A stretch of DNA of 38,916 nucleotides, taken from assembly GCA_903944135.1 (NCBI GenBank), contig CAJAQL010000022.1, forward strand, positions 1 through 38,916. The letters run 5' to 3'. This document shows, in pieces, positions 17,204-26,840 of this stretch. A model generated the notes under the pieces. It had not been told where the DNA came from, made no database searches, and saw only the letters and a program-made list of their open reading frames with translations. A program made the translations under genes and the position numbers. Numbering within the stretch: position 1 is the first letter of the stretch; each line of letters opens with the position of its first letter. This stretch comes from an uncultured Parcubacteria group bacterium. GTDB taxonomy: Bacteria > Patescibacteriota > Minisyncoccia > UBA6257 > 2-01-FULL-56-20.

Positions 17204-18217
17204 ATGTTGAATCCTGAAGCGAAATTAAATCAAAAAATGTTCGATGAAGATGCGGAACAGCTTCCGATCCGCGATGGGTATGGCGAGGGGCTCGTGCTGG
17301 CTGGCGATGCGAATCCGAACGTGGTTGCGCTCTCGGCCGATCTTACGGAATCGACGCGGACGCAGGCGTTTGCGGAAAAATTTCCGAAGCGTTTTTTTGA
17401 GCTGGGCGTTGCCGAACAGAACATGGCGACCGTTGCTGCGGGGCTCGGCATAAGCGGAAAGATCCCGTTTATAGCATCGTATGCGACGTTCTCGCCGGGC
17501 CGAAATTGGGAACAGATCCGGACGACGATAGCGTACAATAATTCCAACGCGAAGATCGCCGGGCATCATGCGGGCATTTCGGTCGGTCCGGACGGTGCGA
17601 CCCATCAGGCGACGGAGGATATTGCCATCATGCGTGCAATGCCGAACATGCGCGTGATCGTGCCGTGTGATGCGATCGAGGCGCGCAAGGCTACGGTCGC
17701 CGCGGCGCAGATATTCGGCCCGGTCTATCTTCGCTTCCAGCGCGAAAAGACCAGGGTGATGACGACCAACGGAACGCCCTTTATTCCGGGAAAGGCGGAA
17801 ATATTTTGGCAGCCTCGTGGGACGGGTTCGGGACAGGTGAAAAAGGCTGATGTTTTATTGATCGGCTGCGGTGCGGTGCTTTACGATGCGATCCTTGCCG
17901 CACGTGAGCTTGAGCATGAAAAGATCGGCGTGATCGTTTTGAACTGCCACACGATCAAGCCTCTTGATGAAAAAAAGATCATTGAACTTGCAAAAAAGAC
18001 GGGCGCCGTCGTGACGCTCGAAGAACATCAGGTGAACGGAGGGCTTGGCGGAGCGATTGCGGAGGTTATGGCGAGGCATTGTCCGGTGCCGATCGAATTC
18101 GTCGGTATGCAGGATACGTTCGGAGAATCCGGTGATCCCGCCGCGTTGCTCAAGAAATATGGCATGGACAAAAACGCCATCGTCCGCGCGGTGAAAAAAG
18201 TTTTGCGTAGAAAATAA
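17204..18217 (+). CDS. transketolase, C-terminal subunit (pyrimidine-binding and C-terminal domains)
   Basis: ADLTESTRTQAF, FPKRFFELGVAEQNMATVAAGL, GATHQATEDIAIMRAMPNM; no N-terminal half. Confidence 0.88.
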   Translation: MLNPEAKLNQKMFDEDAEQLPIRDGYGEGLVLAGDANPNVVALSADLTESTRTQAFAEKFPKRFFELGVAEQNMATVAAGLGISGKIPFIASYATFSPGRNWEQIRTTIAYNNSNAKIAGHHAGISVGPDGATHQATEDIAIMRAMPNMRVIVPCDAIEARKATVAAAQIFGPVYLRFQREKTRVMTTNGTPFIPGKAEIFWQPRGTGSGQVKKADVLLIGCGAVLYDAILAARELEHEKIGVIVLNCHTIKPLDEKKIIELAKKTGAVVTLEEHQVNGGLGGAIAEVMARHCPVPIEFVGMQDTFGESGDPAALLKKYGMDKNAIVRAVKKVLRRK

Positions 18218-18255
18218 AAAGAACTATTACAGGGAGAGGACCAGGGCGGGAAGAT

Positions 18256-19044
18256 TTATTTCTCTTCTGCTTGAGGAAAAACCTCTCTTTTTTCCTGCGG
18301 GGCGGGGACCATAACTATCCTGTTTTTTCCGGCTTCCTTTGCGCTATAGAGTCCGCCATGGTCTGCTCTTTCAACGGCTCTTTCGACGGTTTCTCCGGGG
18401 ATAAGATCGGTCACGCCGCCGCTCAGGGTGACGGATATCTTTTTTCCATTGAATTCGGTTTCGAAACCGAAACCCGCCTGTCCATCGTCTTTCCGATAGA
18501 ATTTATTGATGACGTCTTGAGCGTCGGCGCCCCAAAAGACAATGACGATCTCGTCGCCCCCCCAGCGGCATAGTATGTCGCCTTTCCCTCCGTTTTTGAT
18601 GCGGATCGTATTTCTCAGGTGCTCGGTCAATTTGGCGAGCACATGGTCTCCTGCGGCATGGCCGTCCGTATCGTTTATGCTCTTAAATCCGTCAATATCA
18701 AGGATAAGGACCGAGGCTTTTTTCTGTCTTTCCGGATCTCGTTTACCCGATTCTTCTTTGTTCAACGGAAAAAGATATGACATTTTTTCCTCAAGGCCAT
18801 CGCGATTATCCATGCCGGTCAGAGGATCTTTTGTGGCAAAAAGTTCAAGCTGTTCGATGATCTCTCGTTGCTCCCGTATGATGTCTTTCGATTTTTTTCC
18901 TTCTTCCCGCAGGTCGTTGTTCTCGGCGGTCAAATGCAGTATGGTTTCCCGTGCCTGGCGGAGCGCTTCCTGAACCGATTCGAGTGACGGTTCTTCCGGC
19001 TCATGAGTCATGCGTTCCGATGATGGTTGATGATGTGATATCAT
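18256..19044 (-). CDS. diguanylate cyclase-like GGDEF-domain protein (GGDEI variant) with N-terminal coiled coil
   Basis: DPLTGMDNRDGLEE, DIDGFKSINDTDGHAAGDHVL, RWGGDEIVIVF; start 19044 (ORF-track start is antisense to the kinase gene). Confidence 0.8.
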   Translation of the reverse strand: MISHHQPSSERMTHEPEEPSLESVQEALRQARETILHLTAENNDLREEGKKSKDIIREQREIIEQLELFATKDPLTGMDNRDGLEEKMSYLFPLNKEESGKRDPERQKKASVLILDIDGFKSINDTDGHAAGDHVLAKLTEHLRNTIRIKNGGKGDILCRWGGDEIVIVFWGADAQDVINKFYRKDDGQAGFGFETEFNGKKISVTLSGGVTDLIPGETVERAVERADHGGLYSAKEAGKNRIVMVPAPQEKREVFPQAEEK

Positions 19045-19062
19045 GTACCGTATAATAATACC

Positions 19063-20064
19063 ATGGCTACTATAAAAAAACATACTTTGGTTTGTATTGG
19101 CGATGTCGTGATGGATGCGTTCATTATTCTCGAAAAAGCAAGTATACACGAACATCCCGATCGGGAACATCTCGAGATATGCATGCCGTTCGCGGATAAG
19201 ATCCCGTATAAATCGCTCACGGTCATGCCTGCGGTCGGCAATGCTTCGAACGTTGCGGTCGGCGCGCGGCGTCTGGGGATCGAAACGTCGATCATCACGG
19301 CGGTCGGCAATGATTATTACGGGAAGGAAATACTGAATTGGTACCACAAAGAGAAGGTCGGTACGAAATTCGTGAAAATAAACAATGGCAAACCGACGAA
19401 TTACCATTTTGTCCTGAACTACGGTCCGGAGCGGACGATCCTCATCAAGCATGAGGATTATGAGTATGCAGATCCTTCGCGCATCGGCACACCTGACTGG
19501 ATCTATTTTTCCTCGATCGGCGAACATACGCTCGGATTCCATGAGAAGGTCGCGAAATATCTTGCGGCGCATCCGAATGTGAAGATGGCGTTCAATCCGG
19601 GAACGTTCCAATTGAAGTTCGGGCCGAAGAAACTAAAGAAGATCTATGAGCGGAGCTATGCGCTTTTCGTGAATCGCGAGGAGGCGGAGCTGATCCTTGG
19701 CGCGAAGCGTGACAATATCAAAGAACTTTTGTCGGGTCTGCGAAAGCTTGGGCCGAAGGTCGTCGTGATCACGGACGGACCTTTGGGTGCATATGCTTCG
19801 GATGACGATTCATGCTATTTCATGCCGCCCTATCCCGATCCGAAAGCTCCGGTTTCGCGCACCGGCGCGGGCGACGCGTTCTCATCTGGATTTTTGTCCG
19901 GATTGATCTATGGCTTGTCGGTTCCCGAAGCGCTCAAATGGGCGCCGATCGAATCCATGCATGTCGTACAGTATTTCGGTGCCCAGACCGGATTGCTCAC
20001 AAAACCCGAACTTCTGAAATTCCTCCGGAAAGCACCAAAGAGCTATCATTCGAAGTTTATGTAA
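19063..20064 (+). CDS. PfkB-family carbohydrate kinase
   Basis: AVGNASNVAVGARRLG and C-terminal RTGAGDAFSSGFLSGL signatures. Confidence 0.88.
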   Translation: MATIKKHTLVCIGDVVMDAFIILEKASIHEHPDREHLEICMPFADKIPYKSLTVMPAVGNASNVAVGARRLGIETSIITAVGNDYYGKEILNWYHKEKVGTKFVKINNGKPTNYHFVLNYGPERTILIKHEDYEYADPSRIGTPDWIYFSSIGEHTLGFHEKVAKYLAAHPNVKMAFNPGTFQLKFGPKKLKKIYERSYALFVNREEAELILGAKRDNIKELLSGLRKLGPKVVVITDGPLGAYASDDDSCYFMPPYPDPKAPVSRTGAGDAFSSGFLSGLIYGLSVPEALKWAPIESMHVVQYFGAQTGLLTKPELLKFLRKAPKSYHSKFM

Positions 20065-20199
20065 GGATTCGTTGCCGTCATCGTTGCGGAGATGAGGATC
20101 AGCTGTATATATAAAAAGCACGGGGTCCATCTTCACGGGCCATGATAGGGAGAAATTCTTCACGGAATTTATGAGAGGTAATTATGCTAAACTAATATG

Positions 20200-20367
20200 G
20201 TGATCCGCAAAAAGCCGACGGCAAAACGTTCCGTGGAGCATCTGCATCATTTTCATTGTGGCAGTTGTGGTAAGTGGTGGTCGATAGGAGATGCGCCTGC
20301 GCGGAGAACGGTTTGGTCCTGTCCATGGTGCGGCGCGAAAGAAAAATATCCGGTGCGAAAAAAATAA
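20200..20367 (+). CDS. small zinc-ribbon protein (not in the ORF track; 55 aa from GTG 20200 or 56 aa from ATG 20197)
   Basis: CGSCGKWWSIGDAPARRTVWSCPWCGAKEKY: paired CxxC knuckles; 9 nt before fba; TAAACT box upstream. Confidence 0.7.
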   Translation: MIRKKPTAKRSVEHLHHFHCGSCGKWWSIGDAPARRTVWSCPWCGAKEKYPVRKK

Positions 20368-20376
20368 TTTTTTATC

Positions 20377-21288
20377 ATGAAAACATTCCGTGAAGTTCTT
20401 GCTGACGTCGACGCGCGCCATGTTGCGATCGGGCATTTCAATATTTCCGAACTCGCTGCACTCAAGGGGATTTTTTCCGCGGCACAGGAACTTACGGCAT
20501 CGTATGGTGCGCAGATGCCGATCCTGATCGGCGTCTCGGAGGGTGAGCGCGAATTTATCGGCGTCCGGCAGGCTGCGGCACTCGTGAGGAGTTTACGCGA
20601 GGAATATGATTATCCAATATTTTTGAACGCCGACCATACGCATTCGTTCGAAAAAGCGATCGAAGCTGCAAATGCAGGATTTGATGAAGTTCTCTTTGAT
20701 GGTTCTGGCCTTGTCATGGAGGAGAATATCGCGGAAACCAAAAAAGTGGTTGCGGCTATCCGTGCGATCGATCCCGCGATCGTCATCGAGGGAGAGATCG
20801 GCTATATCGGAACTTCATCGGAGGTCATCGCGGAGAAGCCAGTGAACTTGGCGCTCTCAACAGCGGAGGAAGCGGTGCGATTCATGCGGGAAACGGGTAT
20901 CGATGTGCTTGCGCCTGCGGTCGGCAATATGCACGGACTTTTAAAAACAATGGTCGCAGGAACAGAAAAGAAACGTCTCAATATTGCGCGCATTGCGGAA
21001 ATCAAGCAGGCGATAGTCGCTCTTCCGGTCAATGCGACGGGCGGCGGCCACTGGATGACCTCACACGGCGGATCGGGGACCGCGGATGAGGATTTCAAAG
21101 CGGCGGTTGCGGCGGGTATGGATATCGTCCATGTCTCAAGCGAACTTCGGCTCGCATGGCGCCGCGGCGTCGAAGCGGGACTTGCAGCAAATCCCGACGA
21201 GATAGCTCCGTATAAGATATTCCCGCTCGCAATAGAAGGGATAAAGAAGATCGTCGAAGATCGGTTAAGGCTTTTTAACGGTCTCTGA
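20377..21288 (+). CDS. fba: class II fructose-bisphosphate aldolase (GatY/KbaY/FbaA family)
   Basis: HFNISELAALKGI, NADHTHSFEKAIEAANAGFDEVLFDGSGL, GTSSEV, GGHWMTSHGGSGT. Confidence 0.9.
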   Translation: MKTFREVLADVDARHVAIGHFNISELAALKGIFSAAQELTASYGAQMPILIGVSEGEREFIGVRQAAALVRSLREEYDYPIFLNADHTHSFEKAIEAANAGFDEVLFDGSGLVMEENIAETKKVVAAIRAIDPAIVIEGEIGYIGTSSEVIAEKPVNLALSTAEEAVRFMRETGIDVLAPAVGNMHGLLKTMVAGTEKKRLNIARIAEIKQAIVALPVNATGGGHWMTSHGGSGTADEDFKAAVAAGMDIVHVSSELRLAWRRGVEAGLAANPDEIAPYKIFPLAIEGIKKIVEDRLRLFNGL

Positions 21289-21472
21289 ATGATGTAATGG
21301 GATTATTAGTTGTGCACAGGCCGGCTTGACGGCGGTTATGGGAGGCTTAAACTATAACTAGGTCTCCTACAATCTATGTTTTCTTATCTATAAATATTTC
21401 TCGACATATTTGCCGAGACCAAGCCCATCGCAGCTATAAGTGCGATACAGTTCCTTAAAACCAAAGACCCCT

Positions 21473-21496
21473 TGCTTGCAAGCGGGTCTTTCTTCT
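21473..21496. terminator. hairpin terminator
   Basis: AAAGACCC...GGGTCTTT with T-rich flanks, at the 3' end of the minus-strand transporter gene. Confidence 0.65.
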
Positions 21497-22394
21497 ATCT
21501 GGAAACGCTGATCAGTATTCCTCCTGCGAGGATAAAGGTGATCGCTATGGTTTTGACCCGAAGGGTCGACTCGGTAAGATCTTCTTTGATGATCTGCGGC
21601 AGCCAAAGCGAGAGGATAATGCCGTAGAGAAGCGTAAAAAGCGGTCCGGTACTGCCGAATGCCGCCACGAGCGCGACTGGTCCGAGCGTCACAGCATAGA
21701 ATCCGGAAAGCTGACCTATGAAATAAAGGATTTCGTTGCCGACAATGATGATCCAAGTGTTTCCGCTTATCGTAATTGCTTCCTGTTCCGATTTTTTGAG
21801 AAAAATAAGGAACAATATGAAAGCGCCGATTGCGCCCCCGAGACATTCATATGCGAGCGTGGTCCAAAAATCAGCACGAACAACGACTAATTTAAAAAGA
21901 ACCGAGGGGAAGGCATAGAGCGCACTGGCTGCCATGGCCCACCAAAATGATCGCCTCAACCGGAATGCCGCCGAGCTTATTTTTTTCAGGGATAGCATGA
22001 AGCCGCCGGACATGATGAGCAGGAAAGCGATGATGCCGAGCGACGTGAGCGTTTCACCGAGCAGAACATAAGAAAGGATGGCAACGAAAATAGGGATGAT
22101 CTGAAAGAGCGGCAGAACGCGCGAGGTGTCGTCGAACGAGAGCGCGCGATAATAAGGGATGAGTGCGAGTTCGGCAGAGATGCCGGCAATGAGCAGAATG
22201 GATATTTGGCTTATCGAGAGTGAACCGGTGCCGTGGAGGAGAAAAACGGCAGCTGCGGCAAGAAACGTGATAATGCCGCCGAGCACCGTGAGCAGAATGG
22301 GGTTCTTGACCCTTTTTTCGATCAGAAATTTATCCACAAAGCTCGATGCGCTATAAAGTGCCGGTGCTGCGATGGCAAAAAATATCCACGTCAT
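21495..22394 (-). CDS. EamA/DMT-family transporter
   Basis: About 10 TM segments in two EamA-like halves. Confidence 0.8.
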   Translation of the reverse strand: MTWIFFAIAAPALYSASSFVDKFLIEKRVKNPILLTVLGGIITFLAAAAVFLLHGTGSLSISQISILLIAGISAELALIPYYRALSFDDTSRVLPLFQIIPIFVAILSYVLLGETLTSLGIIAFLLIMSGGFMLSLKKISSAAFRLRRSFWWAMAASALYAFPSVLFKLVVVRADFWTTLAYECLGGAIGAFILFLIFLKKSEQEAITISGNTWIIIVGNEILYFIGQLSGFYAVTLGPVALVAAFGSTGPLFTLLYGIILSLWLPQIIKEDLTESTLRVKTIAITFILAGGILISVSR

Positions 22395-22421
22395 GAGCTT
22401 AATGTGTGATACAATGATACC

Positions 22422-24818
22422 ATGACGTTTTATTTTGTCTTCTCCGCTTTTATGCTTGGCGCCGCCGCCGGCTTCGGCGTTTTTTTCTGGATCCGCCGGA
22501 TGCGCGTGAAGAATTTTTCCGATTCGCTCCAGACCTCGCTTTTTCTCATTAAAGTTCCGAGGATCCTACCCGATGAAAAAGGCAGAGGGGAGTCCAATGA
22601 TTTCAAATCGGAAATAGCTCATTTCGAAGAATTGCTCGGCGGGTTGTCGGGTTTTAAAAAACCGTTCTCCTTCGAGATCGCCGTGCCCCATGTCGGCGAA
22701 GAGATATCTTTCTATCTTGCGGTTCCGAAATTGCTCGCAGAAATTGCCGCAAAACAGATCCAGGGCTTATGGAGCGGAGCGAGCGTTGAGCTCTTGCGCG
22801 ATGATTTCAATATTTTTAACGTCAATGGCGCGACTGCGGCGGCGTACGTGACCCTTAAGGAATCTTACGCTCTGCCGATCCGGACCTATATGGAACTCGG
22901 CATTGATTCGTTCGAACCGATCCTCGGGACGCTCGCAAAGATCAATGAGATCGGTGAGGGCGTCGCTCTGCAGGTGATCATGCGCCCCGCCGGAAAGAAC
23001 ATTGCGAAATCGATCAGAAAACACATCGAATTATTGAAGAAAGGGGAATCCGTGAAGAAAGTATTAGGCAACGATTTTTCAATATCCCTGCAGGATGTCG
23101 GCGAGGTGTTCAATCCGAAGACCGAGGAAGAAAAAGCAAAAGAAAAAAGCGAACGCGTCGTCGATGAGGAAGCCGTGAAGGCGTTGCAGGCGAAGATCGC
23201 CAAGCCGCTTTTCGAGGTGAATGTCCGCATTGTCGCATCGGCCGCTTCCCAGTTCCAGGTCCAGGATATCGTCGATGGCGTCGCCGCAGGTTTTGGGCAG
23301 TTTGGAAGTCCGACGCGCAATGATTTTAAGATCGTGAAGCCGCGCAATGCGAAACGCATCGTGAAAGATTTCATTTTCCGATCGTTCGATGCGAGTCAGA
23401 TGATGGTGCTTTCAAGCGAGGAGATCGCGAGCTTCTATCATTTGCCGATCTCGACCACGGAAACACCGCGCGTAAAATGGCTGAAATCGCGCGAGGCGCC
23501 GCCACCGGAAAATCTGCCGAAGGCAGGGCTTCTTCTCGGCGATTCGCTTTTCCGCGGCAATACGAAACCGGTCTATATGACCGACGAGGATCGGCGGCGG
23601 CATATCTATATTGTCGGTCAGACGGGGACTGGCAAGTCGACCTTGCTGCAGAATCTTGCGAAAGAGGATATCCAGTCCGGGAAGGGGCTCGCGATCATCG
23701 ATCCGCACGGCGATCTTGTGGAGAACGCGCTCGGTTTCGTGCCGAAGGAGCGGTTGAACGATGTGATCTATTTCAATGCCGCCGATCTCGAGCGGCCGAT
23801 GGGCATGAACATGCTCGATTACAATTTTGACCGGCCGGAGGAGAAGACGTTCATCGTGAACGAGATGATCAATATCTTCGATAAGCTTTATGATCTGAAA
23901 ACGACCGGTGGTCCGATGTTCGAACAATATATGCGGAACGCATTGCTTCTCATGATGGAAGACATGCCAAACGAACCGGCGACCTTGATCGAGGTGCCGC
24001 GTATCTTTTCGGACCCGGCGTACCGCGCCCGCAAGCTTGCGCGCATCAAGAATCCGGTCGTCGTCGATTTCTGGGAAAAAGAGGCGACGAAAGCGGGCGG
24101 TGACGCATCGCTCGCCAATATGACGCCGTACATCACTTCGAAGTTCACGACATTCATTTCAAATGATTACATGCGGCCGATCGTCGGCCAGCCGAAATCG
24201 GCGTTCAATTTTCGCGAGATCATGGATTCCGGGAAGATACTCTTGGTTAACCTTTCAAAGGGGCGTATCGGTGACCTGAATGCCCAGCTGCTTGGCTTGA
24301 TCATTACGGGGAAGCTCTTGATGGCGGCCCTATCGCGCGCAGATATCGCGGAAGGCGCGGCGCGGCGGGATTTCTATCTCTACATCGATGAGTTCCAGAA
24401 TTTTGCGACCGATTCGATCTCGACGATCCTTTCCGAGGCGCGTAAATATCGGCTTGATCTCGTGGTGGCGCATCAGTTCATTGCCCAACTGGACGATAAG
24501 ATCCGCGATTCGGTTTTCGGAAACGTGGGATCGATCCTCGCGTTTCGGGTCGGTCCGCAGGACGCGGAATTCCTGGAGAAGCAATTCGAGCCGGTTTTCA
24601 GCCGTAACGATCTTATCAATATCGACAACTTGCGGGCGTATGCGCGGCTTTTGATCGACGGACAAACCTCGCGCGCTTTTCTCATGAAGATCGGCACGGC
24701 ATCATGGACCGGTGGGGACAAGGATATCGCAGCAAAGATGAAAGAATATTCGCGCATGAAGTACGGCGAGGATCGCCAGACGATCGAAGACGGCATCTAT
24801 CGTCGTTTACGGGGATGA
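22422..24818 (+). CDS. TraG/VirD4-like (type IV secretion DNA-binding) ATPase
   Basis: Walker A GQTGTGKST, IIDPHGDLV, FYLYIDEFQNFATDSISTILSEARKYRLDLVVAHQF; N-terminal TM. Confidence 0.85.
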   Translation: MTFYFVFSAFMLGAAAGFGVFFWIRRMRVKNFSDSLQTSLFLIKVPRILPDEKGRGESNDFKSEIAHFEELLGGLSGFKKPFSFEIAVPHVGEEISFYLAVPKLLAEIAAKQIQGLWSGASVELLRDDFNIFNVNGATAAAYVTLKESYALPIRTYMELGIDSFEPILGTLAKINEIGEGVALQVIMRPAGKNIAKSIRKHIELLKKGESVKKVLGNDFSISLQDVGEVFNPKTEEEKAKEKSERVVDEEAVKALQAKIAKPLFEVNVRIVASAASQFQVQDIVDGVAAGFGQFGSPTRNDFKIVKPRNAKRIVKDFIFRSFDASQMMVLSSEEIASFYHLPISTTETPRVKWLKSREAPPPENLPKAGLLLGDSLFRGNTKPVYMTDEDRRRHIYIVGQTGTGKSTLLQNLAKEDIQSGKGLAIIDPHGDLVENALGFVPKERLNDVIYFNAADLERPMGMNMLDYNFDRPEEKTFIVNEMINIFDKLYDLKTTGGPMFEQYMRNALLLMMEDMPNEPATLIEVPRIFSDPAYRARKLARIKNPVVVDFWEKEATKAGGDASLANMTPYITSKFTTFISNDYMRPIVGQPKSAFNFREIMDSGKILLVNLSKGRIGDLNAQLLGLIITGKLLMAALSRADIAEGAARRDFYLYIDEFQNFATDSISTILSEARKYRLDLVVAHQFIAQLDDKIRDSVFGNVGSILAFRVGPQDAEFLEKQFEPVFSRNDLINIDNLRAYARLLIDGQTSRAFLMKIGTASWTGGDKDIAAKMKEYSRMKYGEDRQTIEDGIYRRLRG

Positions 24819-24870
24819 TCATCTTTTAAGGTAGTGTCTCGCTAATTGCTAATTTTGGAAGAATAAAATT

Positions 24871-26046
24871 ATGATTCGTTTTCTCAGTAAGATCGGCGCA
24901 AAGAAGCTGCAGAAAAAGACCGTACTTTTGCGGCTCGATTTCAATACCGAAGATGATTGGCGGATGTGCGCCGTTCTTCCAACGATCAAATTGTTGTTAA
25001 AGAACGATTGCAAAATTATAATTTTGAGCCATCGCGGCCGGCCCCACTTCGCCGAAGCGGCTTCGCGGGGCAAGCCTCTTAGATTAAGCGTGGCGGATGG
25101 AAAGTTCAGCTTAAGGAAGGATGCCGTCGAGCTTGTGCGACTTTTGGGGCGCGAAGTTGCGTTCATTGATCATTTTGATTTCGCCCGCATCAAAAAGATG
25201 GTCGCCAGTGCGCCGCAGGGATCGATCTTTCTTCTCGAAAATCTTCGATTTATAAAAGGGGAAGAAAAGAACGATCCGAAGTTCGCGGAAAAGCTTGCGT
25301 CGCTCGGAGATATTTATGTGAACGACGCTTTTGCGGTTTCGCATCGGGCAAACGCTTCGGTTGCGGCGATAACGAAATTCCTCCCGAGCTATGCCGGTCT
25401 TGAACTGGAAGCTGAGATCACGCATCTTTCGCGGGTCATGATCCGGCCGAAGCGGCCGCTCATTATGGTCGTCGGCGGGGCAAAAGTTTCCGATAAGTTG
25501 GATGTTCTGCGCTATTTCCGCGATAAAGCGGATAAGTTCCTTCTTGGTGGCGGTCCGGCAAATACGATGCTTGCTGTTCGTGGCGTGGAAGTCAAGAAGT
25601 CATTGAAGGATATGAGCGATATCGGCGAGATCAAAAAAATCGCTTGTTATTCCAATATGATCCTGCCGGTCGATTATGCGTGGCGCAAGGATGCGATCGT
25701 GGATATCGGCCCGAACACCAGGAAGCTTTTTATCAGGGAGGTCGGCGGGGCGGCAACGATCGTCTGGAGCGGTCCGCTTGGCTTGATCGATGTGAGGCCT
25801 TACGGTGAAGGCTCTCTTGCTGTTGCGAAGGCAATCGGCAAAAATAGAAAAGCACTTTCTGTCGCGGGCGGCGGAGAAACGGTGATGTTCATCAAAAAAT
25901 CACGGCTTGATAAGAAGTTCACTTTTATTTCGACGGGCGGCGGCGCGATGCTTGATTTTCTCGCCGGCAAGAAACTTCCGGGCATTGAAGCGCTGAAAAA
26001 TTCAAAAAATCCCATGCCAAGCCTGTCGAGGAATTTCGAACGATGA
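24871..26046 (+). CDS. pgk: phosphoglycerate kinase
   Basis: VLLRLDFNTE, LLENLRFIKGEEKNDPKFAEKLASLGDIYVNDAF, GGAKVSDKL, GGGETV...STGGGAMLDFLAGKKLPGIEAL. Confidence 0.94.
   Translation: MIRFLSKIGAKKLQKKTVLLRLDFNTEDDWRMCAVLPTIKLLLKNDCKIIILSHRGRPHFAEAASRGKPLRLSVADGKFSLRKDAVELVRLLGREVAFIDHFDFARIKKMVASAPQGSIFLLENLRFIKGEEKNDPKFAEKLASLGDIYVNDAFAVSHRANASVAAITKFLPSYAGLELEAEITHLSRVMIRPKRPLIMVVGGAKVSDKLDVLRYFRDKADKFLLGGGPANTMLAVRGVEVKKSLKDMSDIGEIKKIACYSNMILPVDYAWRKDAIVDIGPNTRKLFIREVGGAATIVWSGPLGLIDVRPYGEGSLAVAKAIGKNRKALSVAGGGETVMFIKKSRLDKKFTFISTGGGAMLDFLAGKKLPGIEALKNSKNPMPSLSRNFER
25041..25075 (+). repeat. palindromic repeat copy inside pgk, translated RPHFAEAASRGKP
   Basis: GCCCCACTTCGCCGAAGCGGCTTCGCGGGGCAAGC; same frame as the valS copy. 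Confidence 0.75.
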
Positions 26047-26115
26047 TTTATGATTCTCAAGATTTTTCGTCCCTCGCAAAGCATCGGGACAGGCTCTGCC
26101 TGAAATGACAAAAAA

Positions 26116-26745
26116 ATGAAATACAAGGATTTTTTCACAAAAGAAAGAGTGCGGTCGCTCTGTGTGGCATTGGTGCTTCTCGCGCTCGCGCTTACGTTCC
26201 AATATTATGCAAGCGCATATTCGACACGCAACGCCAATCGTTTTGTGGGCGATATTTTCCTCGATAATCTGCCGGTGGTCAATATGAATGGCGTTATCAT
26301 CGAGGGTGCGCTTCTGCTCATTGTTACTTCCATGATCCTTGTTCTCTGTAAGCCGAAATATCTTCTTTTTACCCTGAAGGCAGTCGCTATCTTTATCGCG
26401 ATCCGCGCGTTCTTTGTTGCCGTGACGCATCTCGGCATTTATCCCGACCAGATCGTTCCCGACAGCAATGGTTTTCTTGACCGCATTTACCTTGCCCTGA
26501 ACTTGCAGGCAGGATATTTCTTCTCGGCGCATACGGGATTGCCATTTTTACTTGCGCTCATTTTTTGGGATAAGCGGTTCTGGCGGATATTCTACTTCAT
26601 CGTATCGGCGATTATGGGCATCTCGGTTCTCTTGGCTCACGTGCACTATTCCATTGATGTTTTTGCCGCGCCATTTATGACGTACAGTATTTTCAAGCTT
26701 GCAGAGTATCTTTTTTCGGACGATTATAAACTTATTGAGGGTTGA
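26116..26745 (+). CDS. membrane phosphatase-like protein (PAP2/sphingomyelin-synthase C-terminal-like)
   Basis: FFSAHTGLPFLLAL...LAHVHYSIDVFAAPFM, multiple TM. Confidence 0.65.
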   Translation: MKYKDFFTKERVRSLCVALVLLALALTFQYYASAYSTRNANRFVGDIFLDNLPVVNMNGVIIEGALLLIVTSMILVLCKPKYLLFTLKAVAIFIAIRAFFVAVTHLGIYPDQIVPDSNGFLDRIYLALNLQAGYFFSAHTGLPFLLALIFWDKRFWRIFYFIVSAIMGISVLLAHVHYSIDVFAAPFMTYSIFKLAEYLFSDDYKLIEG

Positions 26746-26765
26746 AATAATTTAAAAATTTTTAT

Positions 26766-26822
26766 CTGTCGTCCCCGCGAAGGCGGAGGTCCAGGAATAG
26801 GGAATCCGGATCCCATTTCAAT
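26766..26822. repeat. CTGTCGTCCCCGCGAAGGCGG palindromic repeat copy
   Basis: CTGTCGTCCCCGCGAAGGCGGAGGTCCAGGAATAGG... Confidence 0.55.
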
Positions 26823-26840
26823 GGGATGATGCTACGAATT

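Noticed and set aside
19045-19611. N-terminal part of the 451-aa minus-strand ORF
   Set aside because: Antisense to the PfkB kinase; low-complexity Arg/His-rich translation; GGDEF gene starts at 19044.
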